Source of the DNA: Chloroflexota bacterium
Lineage (GTDB): Bacteria > Chloroflexota > Anaerolineae > CG2-30-64-16
DNA: 33,336 bases
Direction: 5' to 3'
Assembly (NCBI GenBank): GCA_016876015.1
Contig: VGOD01000039.1
Coordinates: 1 to 33,336, forward strand
A program made the position numbers and the translations under genes. The notes below the pieces were generated by a model. That model did not search any database. It saw nothing but the letters and a program-made list of their open reading frames with translations, and was not told the DNA's origin. Positions 1-8,397 of the stretch are shown here, one piece after another (positions within the stretch are counted from its first letter, which is position 1; every line of letters begins with the position of its first letter).

Positions 1-285
1 TTCATCTACTGCGAAGATGAGGATTGGTGCTTCCGGACCAAGCGCGCTGGTTGGAAGGTAGTGTACAACCCTCAGGCGGTCGTGATTCACCACAAGGGTT
101 CGAGCACGCGCAAGCGGCGGATGCGCATGGTCTATGAATGGCACAAGGCGATTTTCCAGTTTCATCGCAAGAATATGGCGCCCGACTACTCGCCTTTGGT
201 GAACGGAGCCGTCTACCTGGGTATGGGCCTGCGGCTGGCTGGGGCACTAATCGTCAACCTGGCGAGGGGGTGGGGGACGGCATGA
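1..285 (+). CDS. Glycosyltransferase family 2, C-terminal end (partial)
   Basis: The reading frame is open from the first base of the window, so the 5' part lies outside. The 94 visible residues begin FIYCEDEDWCFRTKRAGW. The ED-x-DW-C-x-R stretch is the acidic motif near the end of the GT-A fold in WbbL/rhamnosyltransferase-type GT2 enzymes, and it is followed by the usual VVYNPQAVVIHHKG strand and a basic, amphipathic tail (RKRRMRMVYEWHKA). Such enzymes move a sugar from an NDP-sugar to a lipid-linked glycan at the inner face of the membrane. The TGA stop overlaps the ATG of the next gene (ATGA), so the two are translationally coupled. The donor sugar cannot be told. Confidence 0.8.
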   Translation, partial: FIYCEDEDWCFRTKRAGWKVVYNPQAVVIHHKGSSTRKRRMRMVYEWHKAIFQFHRKNMAPDYSPLVNGAVYLGMGLRLAGALIVNLARGWGTA

Positions 286-1328
286 AGCCAGAACTAGTGC
301 AGTTTTTGAGGTGCCGCACATGCGGTAAGTCAGATTTCGAGCTTCGGTCGGCGGAGAGGGACGAACGAGAGATCAGGTTCGGAACGCTCACATGCGCCTC
401 GTGTACACAAAGCTGCGAAATCAGGAACGGTGTGGTTGACATGAGGGCCGAAACCGCAAGCCTCGGATGGGAGACCTGTCAAGCTGAGACCGTAGCTGAC
501 GCTACGGACCAGTGGCTTCTCGATACGGAGGTTAGCTACCGGAGCGCCAACATCTCCCATGCACGTCACTTCTCATACGGTATGCTGCTCAATTTCGACA
601 AAGCAGTGGACGAGATGCATCTATCCGAGGCAGGGAACCGGACGCAATTGCTGGATCTGGCAGCCGGCACCACGTGGCTCACGGATCTGTTAGCGCAGCG
701 CGGGGCGAGCTGCGTGGCGTTGGATATGGCTGCCGCGAAGTATGTCGGCCTGGAATCGGCCGATGTGTTTATGAAGAAGCACCTGACCTACTACGAACGA
801 GTCTTGGGCGATATGAATAAGCTGCCGTTTCGGGACAACTCATTCGACATTGTCCTGTCGCATTCTGCTATCCACCATTCTCCCAATATACGGGATGCCC
901 TGTCTCAGGTGAGAGCCGTCCTAAGGCCGGGGGGATCCCTGTTTCTAGTGAATGAACCAACCCTGTCGTTAAGCGGTCTGTTTGACGCGCCGATCACCGG
1001 AGAGGAGCAGGTGCGAGGCGAGAACCCGACCAGCCTGTTCGGATACCTCCTCGCCTTGCGCCGGGCTGGGTTCAGTTCCATCCGAATGTACTTTCCTCCT
1101 GGGCTTTCTCACCGGCTAGATACTCTAGCCGAGACCAATAGGTTGGGAGATCCGAGGGGCAAGGGACAGAAAGTGAAGTACTTCTTCATCGGAAGGATAC
1201 TACCGCTGTGGAATAGGTCCCCTGTCTTTCGATATATCATACGGCGCTACCTGTTCTGGCCCTATGCATTTGTGGTCGGGCAGTTCGTAATCATTAAAGC
1301 CAGCAAATCAGCCAGGCAGGCAGCATGA
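282..1328 (+). CDS. Trm112-like zinc domain + class I SAM methyltransferase
   Basis: A 348-aa protein. The ATG at 282 is chosen because it overlaps the stop of the upstream glycosyltransferase; the frame stays open further upstream but only as a shadow of that gene. Residues 1-54 carry two CxxC pairs (C11/C14 and C38/C41), like the zinc-binding Trm112-type domain fused to many small-molecule methyltransferases. A Methyltransf_11-type Rossmann core follows: LLDLAAGT (motif I, about residue 122), LPFRDNSFDIVLSHSAIHH (motif IV region) and VLRPGGSLFLVNEP (motif V/VI). The C-terminus is basic and aromatic (RYIIRRYLFWPYAFVVG) and may touch the membrane. By position it probably methylates a sugar or lipid-linked glycan of the polysaccharide. 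The substrate is unknown. Confidence 0.82.
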   Translation: MKPELVQFLRCRTCGKSDFELRSAERDEREIRFGTLTCASCTQSCEIRNGVVDMRAETASLGWETCQAETVADATDQWLLDTEVSYRSANISHARHFSYGMLLNFDKAVDEMHLSEAGNRTQLLDLAAGTTWLTDLLAQRGASCVALDMAAAKYVGLESADVFMKKHLTYYERVLGDMNKLPFRDNSFDIVLSHSAIHHSPNIRDALSQVRAVLRPGGSLFLVNEPTLSLSGLFDAPITGEEQVRGENPTSLFGYLLALRRAGFSSIRMYFPPGLSHRLDTLAETNRLGDPRGKGQKVKYFFIGRILPLWNRSPVFRYIIRRYLFWPYAFVVGQFVIIKASKSARQAA

Positions 1329-1374
1329 GGCAAGATCTGCAAGTATGACCATCGTCGAGGCTGGAGGTCCGCAT

Positions 1375-1983
1375 ATGCCCGTGCAACTTCTCTTCAAGCG
1401 TCTTCTCGACATCACGGTCAGCGCGTTGTTCTTGGCGCTTTTGTGTCCCCTGCTCCTCATCATCGCGCTGACGATCCTGTTGACCATGGGCCGCCCCGTC
1501 CTCTACCCCTGGCGCGTGGTGGGCCAGGGCGGCCGGTCCTTCACTGGCTACAAGTTCCGCACCATGGTGCGCGACGCTGACAAGCTCAAGGCGGCATTGC
1601 TGGCCCGCAACGAGATGACCGGCCCGGTCTTCAAGGTCAAGGATGATCCGCGCGTCACGCCGCTGGGCCGCGTACTGCGTAAGTTCAGCCTGGACGAGTT
1701 GCCGCAACTGTGGAGCGTGCTCAAGGGTGACATGAGCCTGGTGGGGCCACGACCGCCGCTGCAGAGCGAGTGGCCGCACTTCCAGGAATGGCAGTGCCGG
1801 AAGCTGAGCGTGAAGCCGGGGATGACCTGTCTGTGGCAGATCAGCGGCCGCAATGATATCAACGACTTCGACGAGTGGGTGCGGATGGATCTGGAGTACA
1901 TTGATCACTGGTCGTTGTGGCTGGATCTCAAGATCCTTCTTCTCACGTTGCCGGCCGTGCTGTTGGGCCGCGGCGCGCGGTGA
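1375..1983 (+). CDS. Short phosphoglycosyl transferase (bacterial sugar transferase, PglC-like)
   Basis: A 202-aa monotopic phosphoglycosyl transferase (Pfam bacterial sugar transferase). It moves a sugar-1-phosphate from an NDP-sugar to undecaprenyl phosphate, the first membrane step of glycan assembly. ATG 1375 is preferred because GGAGG lies 7 nt upstream; a start at 1345 has no such site. Visible in order: one hydrophobic re-entrant segment (about residues 12-34), KFRTM followed by acidic residues (the catalytic region), DPRVTPLGR, DELPQLW, GDMSLVGPRPP and KPGMTCLWQISGRN. It lacks the N-terminal TM/Rossmann half found in the second sugar transferase of this window (6666-8204), and unlike that one all family motifs are intact. 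This is the more likely active initiating enzyme. Confidence 0.92.
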   Translation: MPVQLLFKRLLDITVSALFLALLCPLLLIIALTILLTMGRPVLYPWRVVGQGGRSFTGYKFRTMVRDADKLKAALLARNEMTGPVFKVKDDPRVTPLGRVLRKFSLDELPQLWSVLKGDMSLVGPRPPLQSEWPHFQEWQCRKLSVKPGMTCLWQISGRNDINDFDEWVRMDLEYIDHWSLWLDLKILLLTLPAVLLGRGAR

Positions 1984-1997
1984 GTTGCTGAGCAGTC

Positions 1998-2124
1998 GTT
2001 CATGCCGGGCGCGACGTCACGGCAAGTGAAAACGGGACGCGGATGAACGTAGAGACCGCGCACGACGCAGATTCTTTTCGGCTCTTGTCCGCGTTCTCCG
2101 CGTCGTCCGCGTAGTCCGCGTCCC
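1998..2124 (+). repeat. Dispersed CGCGGA-rich palindromic repeat, copy A
   Basis: About 127 bp in the 231-bp gap between the sugar transferase and the epimerase. It opens with GTTCATGCCGGGCGC, has a left half rich in CGCGGA-type words and, after a TTTTCGG spacer, a right half of TCCGCGT words, so it can fold on itself. A second copy of the same length and orientation lies at 19971-20096, roughly 80% identical by eye. The rest of the gap (2125-2214) holds a CTTCGACTT...CTCAGGATG stretch that looks like another repeat remnant, then the GGAGG site of the next gene. Confidence 0.75.
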
Positions 2125-2214
2125 ACATCCTTCGACTTCACCCCGTAAACGACACGGGGCTCCGCTCAGGATGCTAACTTGGCGGAGAGGGCTGAGCGCT
2201 TGCGGAGGTAGAAT

Positions 2215-3333
2215 GTGAAAGTTCTCGTTACAGGCGGCGCGGGGTTCATCGGCTCGCATACGGTAGATCTGCTGCTGCAGCGCGGCTACCAGGTCAAGGT
2301 GCTGGATGCTCTGCGACCGCCGGTGCACGTGCCGGGCGTCAAGCCGGCGTATCTGCCGGCAGAGGCCGAATTCATCCACGGCGACGTGCGCGATGCCGAT
2401 GCGATGGATCGTGCCCTGGCGGGCGTGGAGGCCGTCTTCCACCTGGCCGCCTATCAGGATTATCTGCCCGACTTCAGCACCTTCGCCTTTACCAACGACG
2501 GCGGTACGGCGATGTTGTACGAGCGGATCGTCGCTGGCCGGTTGCCGGTGCATAAAGTCGTGGTAGCCAGCAGCCAGGCGGCCTATGGCGAGGGGAAGTA
2601 TCGCTGCGAAGGACATGGCGACCAGTATCCCGACCTCCGGCCCGAGGCGCAGCTACAGCGCGGGGAGTGGAATGTCCGCTGCCCACATTGTAACGCAACG
2701 ATGGCGCCGCAGTGGACCGATGAAGCTCAGGTCAATCCGGCCAATCAGTACGCGGTGTCCAAGTACTGCCAGGAATTGTACGCCCTGACTCTCGGCCGGC
2801 GGTACGGCATACCGACCGTGGCGATGCGCTACTCGATCACTCAGGGGCCGCGGCAGTCGTTCCGCAACGCCTACTCCGGCGTGTTGCGTATCTTTACCAT
2901 GCGCCTGTTGCACGATCAGGCCCCGATCGTTTATGAGGACGGCCGCCAGTTGCGCGATTATGCCTCCGTTTTCGACGTGGCTCGCGCCAACCTGGCTGTC
3001 CTGGAAGATCCCCGCGCTGACTTCGGCGTCTTCAACGTCGGCGGGGGTCGCGCGTACACCGTGCTGGAATATGCGCGCCTGATCACCGCGCTGCTGGGCA
3101 AGAGCATCGAGCCGTGTGTGCCGGGCAAGTACCGTTTCGGCGATACACGGCATATCCTATCGGATATCGGTCGCTTGCGGGCGCTGGGATGGTCGCCGAC
3201 AGTGTCCCTGCGGGATATTGCCGCTTCTTACGTCGAGTGGGCCGCGGCGCAACCCGACCTGGCCGACTATTCCGGTCAGGCCGACCGGATCATGGTCGAG
3301 CAGGGCACGGTACGCGCCGTCGGCAATGATTGA
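2215..3333 (+). CDS. NAD-dependent nucleotide-sugar epimerase/dehydratase
   Basis: A 372-aa extended short-chain dehydrogenase (GalE/WcaG type). It starts with GTG at 2215, with GGAGG 6 nt upstream. The N-terminal NAD loop is VTGGAGFIGSH; HGDVRDAD and FHLAAYQDY follow in their usual places. The catalytic YxxxK is in NQYAVSKYCQELY, and the C-terminal part has the family signature RDYASVFDVARANL and FNVGGGRAYTVLEYA. A stretch with two CxxC-like cysteine pairs (about residues 127-160, CEGHGDQY...CPHCN) may bind a metal, which is less usual. Such enzymes epimerise C4 or related positions of UDP- or GDP-sugars. The specific sugar is not identifiable. The stop overlaps the next start. Confidence 0.88.
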   Translation: MKVLVTGGAGFIGSHTVDLLLQRGYQVKVLDALRPPVHVPGVKPAYLPAEAEFIHGDVRDADAMDRALAGVEAVFHLAAYQDYLPDFSTFAFTNDGGTAMLYERIVAGRLPVHKVVVASSQAAYGEGKYRCEGHGDQYPDLRPEAQLQRGEWNVRCPHCNATMAPQWTDEAQVNPANQYAVSKYCQELYALTLGRRYGIPTVAMRYSITQGPRQSFRNAYSGVLRIFTMRLLHDQAPIVYEDGRQLRDYASVFDVARANLAVLEDPRADFGVFNVGGGRAYTVLEYARLITALLGKSIEPCVPGKYRFGDTRHILSDIGRLRALGWSPTVSLRDIAASYVEWAAAQPDLADYSGQADRIMVEQGTVRAVGND

Positions 3334-4570
3334 AAGACCTTTCCGGCTTCGGTTGCAGCGGCCGGGTGCATCCCCGGTGAATACCGTTCGTACGTTACGA
3401 AATCAGCATGATCTGCCAGTATCATGGGACATCCTTGCGGCGTGTCTGACGGGCAAGCCGACGGGAGTGGTGCAGGCCGGAGTGTGGCAGGCCGTGGTGG
3501 ACCTGGCCGAGCCACTGTGCCTGGGGCCGCTGCTCAATTGCACGCTGGGTGGGGCTGCCGGGTTGCCGCCGGAGTTACGCGTCCGGCTGCAGGACATGTA
3601 TGCGTCTGCCGGTCGCGCCGCCATTGCACATTACAGGGTCCTCTCCCAGGCCGCGCAGGTTTTCGCCGCGGCCGGCCTTCAGTGCATCCTGCTGAAGGGT
3701 CTGGCCCTTGCCCAGGCGGTCTATCCGGACTGGGGCGCGCGGCCGATGGTGGATCTGGACTTATTGGTGAGGACAGCGGACGTGGATCGTGCGGCCGCCT
3801 TGCTCGAAGCGTTGGGGTATCGCCTGCGGCCCGATCATGCGCCGGATTTCGACCGGCGTTTCGGCGGCGAGTGGGCCTTCGAGCGGCCCGATCAGCTTGG
3901 CCCGCAGGTAGAACTGCACTGGGATCTGTTGCACTTCGAGTGGTCGCGGCGCACAACGGCGTCACTGGTGGATGATCTTTGGGCGCGCGTCCGACCCTTG
4001 ACGGTGGGCCAGTCAGCAGTGTGGCAATTGGCCCCCGATGACATGACGCTTTATCTCTGCCTCCACATGGCCGTCCATCATGCTTACGGTGAAATCCGCC
4101 AATTCGTAGACCTGGATCGGTGGATCCGCTTCGGCCCGGCGCTCGATTGGCCGGCCCTTGTCGCGGCCGGTCGGCGCTATCGGCTGCGCCGCATCTTATA
4201 CTTTGCCCTCCATTTCTGCCGCCAGCTCTTCGATACCCCTATCCCCGATGACATTCTGAGGCAATTGCAGCCGCCAGTATGGATTTGCCGGTGGGTCGAG
4301 CAATTGGCGGCTCCGATCCGCGCCTTGCCCGGCGGCGCGCCATTAGGGCCGCAAGCCGGGCGCTTCCTGCATTTCCTTCTGGTTGACCGCTGGCCTGATC
4401 GGTGGCGAGGAGTGGCGCACGCTTTCTTTCCCGGACGCGATTGGATCATGGCACGCTATGAGCCAATCCACCCTGGGCAGGCGTGGCTGCTCTCGTTGCG
4501 ACATATAGCTCGCATGGTCTGGCTCATGCGGCAGGGGGTCAGCCAGCTTCGCGTCCGAGAGGTCATTTGA
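3326..4570 (+). CDS. MNT-fold nucleotidyltransferase family protein (NTP_transf_5), copy 1
   Basis: A 414-aa protein of the NTP_transf_5 family (PF14907, function unknown). ATG 3326 overlaps the end of the epimerase by 8 nt; the frame is open further upstream but only inside that gene. The diagnostic segment is LLKGLALAQAVYPDWGARPM followed by VDLDLLV, in which the D-x-D pair is the metal-binding motif of the polymerase-beta fold. A long alpha-helical C-terminal part includes LHWDLLHFEW and the APDDMTLYLCLHMAVHH helix. This family is often found near HprK-like kinases and PqqD proteins in peptide or exopolysaccharide loci, and such genes lie about 11-16 kb downstream here, together with a second copy (22669-23895). 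The substrate is unknown; an acceptor protein or peptide is possible. Confidence 0.78.
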   Translation: MIERPFRLRLQRPGASPVNTVRTLRNQHDLPVSWDILAACLTGKPTGVVQAGVWQAVVDLAEPLCLGPLLNCTLGGAAGLPPELRVRLQDMYASAGRAAIAHYRVLSQAAQVFAAAGLQCILLKGLALAQAVYPDWGARPMVDLDLLVRTADVDRAAALLEALGYRLRPDHAPDFDRRFGGEWAFERPDQLGPQVELHWDLLHFEWSRRTTASLVDDLWARVRPLTVGQSAVWQLAPDDMTLYLCLHMAVHHAYGEIRQFVDLDRWIRFGPALDWPALVAAGRRYRLRRILYFALHFCRQLFDTPIPDDILRQLQPPVWICRWVEQLAAPIRALPGGAPLGPQAGRFLHFLLVDRWPDRWRGVAHAFFPGRDWIMARYEPIHPGQAWLLSLRHIARMVWLMRQGVSQLRVREVI

Positions 4571-4631
4571 ATATTCTGCATACGATAGAACTGGGTTTCG
4601 GTATAGCTTCCTGGATCCAACGAGCGGGTCT

Positions 4632-5672
4632 ATGTTGATCGCCCGCGCACCCGTCCGCGTCAGCTTCTTCGGCGGCGGCACCGACCTGCCGGACTATTAC
4701 TTGCAGCACGGCGGCGCGGTGCTCAGCACCACGATTGACAAGTACGTCTACGTGATCCTGGGCGTCAGCGAGCGAGATGACCTCCAGATCACCTCGTCCG
4801 ACTATCGCACCTTCTATCGCCATGCCCCCGGCGAGCCGCTGCTGTGGGACGGCGACCTGAGCCTGCCGAAGGCCGTGCTGCACCACTTCGGCATCAGCCA
4901 CGGGTTGACCATCTTCCTGGCTGCCGAAGTACCGCCGGGCACCGGGTTGGGGTCCTCCGGCAGCGTCACCGTGGCGCTGGTCAAGGCGATCAGCACGGCG
5001 TGCGGCCAACGGTTGGGACCGCGGGAAGTGGCCGAGCTGGCCTGTGAGGTCGAGATCGGCAAGTTGGGCAAACCGATCGGCAAACAGGATCAGTATGCCG
5101 CGGCTTTCGGCGGGCTGAACTGGCTGACCTTCGCCGCGGACGGGGTGCAGGTCGAGCGCCTGCCTGTGCCCGACGCGACCCTCGACCGGCTGCGCGCCAA
5201 CCTGGTGCTGGCGTTCATCGGCGCGGCGCACGACTCAGCGCAGATACTCGCCGAGCAGAGCCGCGCCAGCCGCGAGGGGGATCGCACCGTCACAGACGCG
5301 CTGCGCGGGGTCCACGAGCTGGCGCTGGAAGCGCGCGGCCATCTTCTGGCCGGCGACCTGGATCGCTTCGGCGCGCTGCTCGACCTGGCCTGGCAGCACA
5401 AGCGTCACTTCGCCAGGGGCGTGACCAACGAGCAGATCGAGCGCTGCTACGAATTGGCGCGCCGCCACGGCGCGCTGGGGGGCAAGATTGCCGGCGCGGG
5501 AGGCGGCGGGTTCCTGATGCTCTATTGTCCAGAGGGCGCGGCCGGCCGCGTGCGGGCCGCCCTGGAAGCCGAGGGTCTGCGCTGCCTGGATTACCACTTC
5601 GAGGCCGACGGCGCGCGCGTGCTATTCAACGCGGGACTACGGCTGCGGGATGGGGGAACTGCGATCGGCTGA
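4632..5672 (+). CDS. hddA: GHMP-family heptose 7-phosphate kinase (HddA-like)
   Basis: A 346-aa GHMP kinase with all three family motifs: an N-terminal APVRVSFFGGGTDLPDYY, the ATP loop PPGTGLGSSGSVTVALVKA and the C-terminal KIAGAGGGGFLMLY. GGGTDLPDYY and KPIGKQDQYAAAFGG are typical of D-glycero-D-manno-heptose 7-phosphate kinase (HddA) and its close relatives. The enzyme would phosphorylate C1 of heptose 7-phosphate in the cytosol. The call is strengthened by HddC-like and GmhB-like genes at 8398 and 9203. A fucokinase-like or other sugar kinase role cannot be excluded. It starts 61 nt after the previous gene, with no strong ribosome site visible. Confidence 0.8.
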   Translation: MLIARAPVRVSFFGGGTDLPDYYLQHGGAVLSTTIDKYVYVILGVSERDDLQITSSDYRTFYRHAPGEPLLWDGDLSLPKAVLHHFGISHGLTIFLAAEVPPGTGLGSSGSVTVALVKAISTACGQRLGPREVAELACEVEIGKLGKPIGKQDQYAAAFGGLNWLTFAADGVQVERLPVPDATLDRLRANLVLAFIGAAHDSAQILAEQSRASREGDRTVTDALRGVHELALEARGHLLAGDLDRFGALLDLAWQHKRHFARGVTNEQIERCYELARRHGALGGKIAGAGGGGFLMLYCPEGAAGRVRAALEAEGLRCLDYHFEADGARVLFNAGLRLRDGGTAIG

Positions 5673-5734
5673 ACCTCGGGGATAAAAGCTGCCGAGATCA
5701 CAGGATGAACTCGGCGTGGTTTTACGTCCACGCT

Positions 5735-6157
5735 TTACGACTTAAGACAGTTGACGATTGCCCTGGTATAGGCATCGAAGTCATCCAGTCGGCGTTTGAG
5801 AATGCTGAACACGACGGCGTTGTCTATCCGTGCATAGTCATGGACGATCAGATTCCGGAACTTAGCCATCGCGATCAGGCTTGGGAGTAGCTCGCCGGAC
5901 ACGATTCCCTCCTCGGCCAGCACGGCAAATACGTCCTGGTTGTCGGCAGGACGCCGGAATCCCTCTTGCGCGATGATGTGCTGGCCGATGTCGAGGCAGG
6001 CCTCAACCGCCAGATGCAGCGTGCGCTCGACCGTGCGACGAACCAGTTTGTTCTCGACGTAGGTCTTGAAATCAACGCTCTGGAGCTGTCGCAAGTCGGT
6101 CGTATATTCGTCGAGCAGCGCCAAGCGCTCCTGAATCACCATGTCGTCCTTTACCAA
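5735..6157 (-). CDS. hepT: HepT-like RNase toxin (DUF86)
   Basis: About 140 aa, all alpha. The HEPN ribonuclease motif R-x4-H-x-Y is visible as RNLIVHDY near residues 101-108, which marks HepT toxins of the MntA-HepT type VII system. I prefer the TTG at 6157 because GGGAGG lies 6 nt upstream; TTG 6163 is too close to that site and ATG 6142 is an alternative. It follows mntA on the same strand and overlaps its end by about 86 nt, more than usual for this pair, so one of the two ends may have drifted. The toxin cleaves RNA and is silenced when its tyrosine is AMPylated by MntA (known for the family). Confidence 0.87.
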   Translation of the reverse strand: MVKDDMVIQERLALLDEYTTDLRQLQSVDFKTYVENKLVRRTVERTLHLAVEACLDIGQHIIAQEGFRRPADNQDVFAVLAEEGIVSGELLPSLIAMAKFRNLIVHDYARIDNAVVFSILKRRLDDFDAYTRAIVNCLKS

Positions 6158-6584
6158 GGCCAACCTCCCGAATTCGTGTCAGCAGAGCGCGATTCTGCAC
6201 GGCGAGCATCGGCTGAAGGTCGAAGTATAGCTTCATGGCTCGCACTTCAAACGCGACGCGGTCGGCCCGATTTCGCTCGAACAGCAGCCGTCCATCTCGG
6301 ATCACCTGATAGGCCAAAAGCGGCACAGCCCGATTCAGTATGAGGATCTGTACTTCGCGATCCGCGAAGTTATCCATATCTATCATCAACTTCAGTTGGC
6401 GCTCCAGGGCTGCTTCGCCGTCAACAAGGGAATCCAGAAGAACGGCGATGTCCACATCGCTCAGTCGGCCGGCCTGTCCGCGCGCGGTAGAGCCGAACAG
6501 ATAAGCAGCAATTACATCTGCTTGTCCGGCGAAGTAGGCTGTAAGGCCAGCCAGGTCCACCCGGGGCGCGCCCTCTGGTGTCAT
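6072..6584 (-). CDS. mntA: MntA-like nucleotidyltransferase antitoxin
   Basis: A 170-aa minimal nucleotidyltransferase. The GSx10DxD signature is complete: G31-S32 in YLFGSTARGQ and D43-x-D45 in LSDVDIAV. In the MntA-HepT system this protein adds AMP to a tyrosine next to the HepT RNase motif and so neutralises it. It is first in the pair, as usual. The protein is about 30 residues longer than typical MntA; its last 25-30 residues (after TRIREVGLG) are read from DNA that also encodes the N-terminus of HepT. The pair is inserted head-on inside a + strand polysaccharide operon, which suggests acquisition as a module. Confidence 0.87.
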   Translation of the reverse strand: MTPEGAPRVDLAGLTAYFAGQADVIAAYLFGSTARGQAGRLSDVDIAVLLDSLVDGEAALERQLKLMIDMDNFADREVQILILNRAVPLLAYQVIRDGRLLFERNRADRVAFEVRAMKLYFDLQPMLAVQNRALLTRIREVGLGKGRHGDSGALGAARRIYDRLATAPER

Positions 6585-6665
6585 TGTTGCTCCTGGAATT
6601 TTTCTCAGCGATCCACCTGAACTACTATATCATCGAACGCAACATTTGGCAAAGTGCACGAGTCA

Positions 6666-8204
6666 ATGGAATTTCACTCCACGAATAAGGCGCGAACGGC
6701 GTTCGAGACAGCGACTTCCCGCTTGACCTACGACCGCCAATGGGCCATCCTGATTGGCGCGCTGTTGATCCTGGATGCGCTGGTCGTCTACGGCAGCCTG
6801 AGCCTGGCCTACATCGTTCGCATCTCCAGCGGCCTGCTGGCGTACAGCTCGACGCACGATCCGGTCGCCTATCGCTGGTTCACGGTGGCGAGCATCCCGG
6901 TGTGGTTGGCCATCTTCGCTCTGCTCGGCCTCTATCGTCGCGACAACCTGTTGGGCGGGCTGCATGAATACCAGCAGGCGTTAGGGGCCTGCACGAGCGG
7001 TATCATTGTCATCATCATGGTGACTTTTTTCTGGCGCGATGAGGTGCAGATTTCGCGCGGTTGGCTCTTGCTGGCATGGGGTCTGTCGTGCTTCTTGCTG
7101 GTCGCAGAACGCTTTCTGGCGCGGCGCGCGGCCTATCTGTTGCGGCGGCGCGGCTGGCTGACCGCCCGCGTGTTGATCGCCGGCGCCACCGACCAGGGCT
7201 GCGCCATCGCCCGGCAGTGGCTGCGCAACCCCACTTCCGGCATGGCCGTGGTCGGCTTTGTGGACGATTTCAAGCCGGTGGGCGCCCCCGTGGCCGACGG
7301 CTTGCAGGTGCTCGGCCGGCCATCGGCGCTCGACACGTTGGTCCGGCAAACCGGCGCGCACGAGGTTGTGGTGGTCAGCAACGCGGTGGCCTGGGAGACG
7401 TTCGAGGAGATCATCGCTCGGGCCACGGCGCGCAACGGCTACACGGTGCGTCTGTCCCCTGGCTACTACGAGACGCTGGCGACGGGAGTCGTCGTTACCA
7501 ACAAGACGTTTGTTCCCTTGTTCACCGTGGACCAGGCCCGGCTGGTCGGCGTGGATACCTTGCTCAAGCGGCTGCTGGATTACGGATTGAGCGTGCCGCT
7601 GACCTTGTTGGCTGCCCCGTTCCTCGCGTTGATGGCTCTGGGGCTGCGCCTGTCTCGCCCCGGCCCGGTGTTGGACCGGTATGCCGCGGTGGGTCAGGGC
7701 GGCGCGGTGTTCACTATGTACAAGTTTTGTGACTCTGTGGCCTGGGCCGCCGATGGCGAATCTCTCTCATCCCCTCCTCCCCCCTTCCCTCCAAGGGAAG
7801 AGCCTGTCCCTTCATTGCGTTCAGGGCAAGCTCTGAGCCTATCGAAGGAGGGGCCGGGGGGGTCAGGTTCCTGGCTGGAGCGGTTCCTGGCCCGCAGCGG
7901 GCTGGACAAATTGCCGCAGCTCTTCAACGTGCTGGCCGGGCAGATGAGCATCGTAGGCCCGCGGCCGCGGGTTCTCGGCGCTGCCGGTGATGAACCGCGC
8001 ACCGCTGCCAACTTCCAGACCGTACGACCGGGCATCATCGGGCCGTGGGTCGTTTCCGCGGCGTGGGCGTCGGGGGACGAGGCGCAGGACGAGCTTTACT
8101 ACGTGCGCAACTGGACCATCTGGCTCGATCTGCAGATCCTGATCCAGACGATCTTATCGCTCGTCGCCAGCGCCCTGCACCCCCCAGCGCGGCGCCGCGC
8201 ATAA
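6666..8204 (+). CDS. Polyprenyl glycosylphosphotransferase (WbaP/WcaJ-like), with an in-frame repeat insertion
   Basis: About 512 aa (ATG 6666; a GTG at 6654 in frame is an alternative; neither has a clear ribosome site). Layout: four or five TM helices (residues 25-160), a Rossmann-like domain (VLIAGATDQG ... VVGFVDDF), then the sugar-transferase domain with a hydrophobic hairpin. Family motifs are partly degraded. The usual KFRTM is KFCDS, the KPGxTGLWQxSGRN region reads RPGIIGPWVVSAAW, while LDKLPQLFNVLAG and MSIVGPRPR are kept. A Pro/Ser-rich stretch (PPPPFPPREEP...) replaces the usual DPRVTRLG region and is encoded by a palindromic repeat at about 7766-7867. The frame is intact, but activity is doubtful; the motif changes may also mark a divergent subfamily. 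Confidence 0.8.
   Translation: MEFHSTNKARTAFETATSRLTYDRQWAILIGALLILDALVVYGSLSLAYIVRISSGLLAYSSTHDPVAYRWFTVASIPVWLAIFALLGLYRRDNLLGGLHEYQQALGACTSGIIVIIMVTFFWRDEVQISRGWLLLAWGLSCFLLVAERFLARRAAYLLRRRGWLTARVLIAGATDQGCAIARQWLRNPTSGMAVVGFVDDFKPVGAPVADGLQVLGRPSALDTLVRQTGAHEVVVVSNAVAWETFEEIIARATARNGYTVRLSPGYYETLATGVVVTNKTFVPLFTVDQARLVGVDTLLKRLLDYGLSVPLTLLAAPFLALMALGLRLSRPGPVLDRYAAVGQGGAVFTMYKFCDSVAWAADGESLSSPPPPFPPREEPVPSLRSGQALSLSKEGPGGSGSWLERFLARSGLDKLPQLFNVLAGQMSIVGPRPRVLGAAGDEPRTAANFQTVRPGIIGPWVVSAAWASGDEAQDELYYVRNWTIWLDLQILIQTILSLVASALHPPARRRA
7766..7867 (+). repeat. C-run/G-run inverted-repeat element inside a coding region
   Basis: About 102 bp (34 codons) within the sugar-transferase domain. 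The left arm has CTCATCCCCTCCTCCCCCC and the right arm GGAGGGGCCGGGGGGGTC, which pair imperfectly. Inside are a TTCCCTCCAAGGGAA palindrome and a TTCAGGGC...GAGCCTATCGAAGG hairpin. Arms of the same style bound elements at 8210-8370 and 14719-14826, so this is a dispersed family. The length appears to be a multiple of three, so the frame stays open. Confidence 0.72.
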
Positions 8205-8209
8205 AAACG

Positions 8210-8370
8210 CCCCCCTGACCCCCCAACCCTGGGGGGAACCTGCGGCTGGATTCGAGCCTGTGCGAAGCCCCCTTTAAGGTCAGGCGGTTTGCTGCGCCAA
8301 CGCAAGCCACCGGCTGAAGCCTCTAATCCGGCGCCGCGCTCCCCCCGCAGTCGGGGGGGCTGGGGGGGCC
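8210..8370 (+). repeat. C-run/G-run inverted-repeat element, intergenic copy
   Basis: About 161 bp filling most of the 193-bp gap between the sugar transferase and the guanylyltransferase gene. The left arm is CCCCCCTGACCCCCC-AACCC-TGGGGGG and the right arm CTCCCCCCGCAG-TCGGGGGGGC-TGGGGGGGCC; the reverse complement of the right matches the left over about 28 bp with few changes. No open frame in it. It may act as a transcription barrier because of the strong stems. The arms resemble those at 7766-7867 and 14719-14826. Confidence 0.75.
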
Positions 8371-8397
8371 ATTTTCAGGACAAGGATCTCCTTCGTC

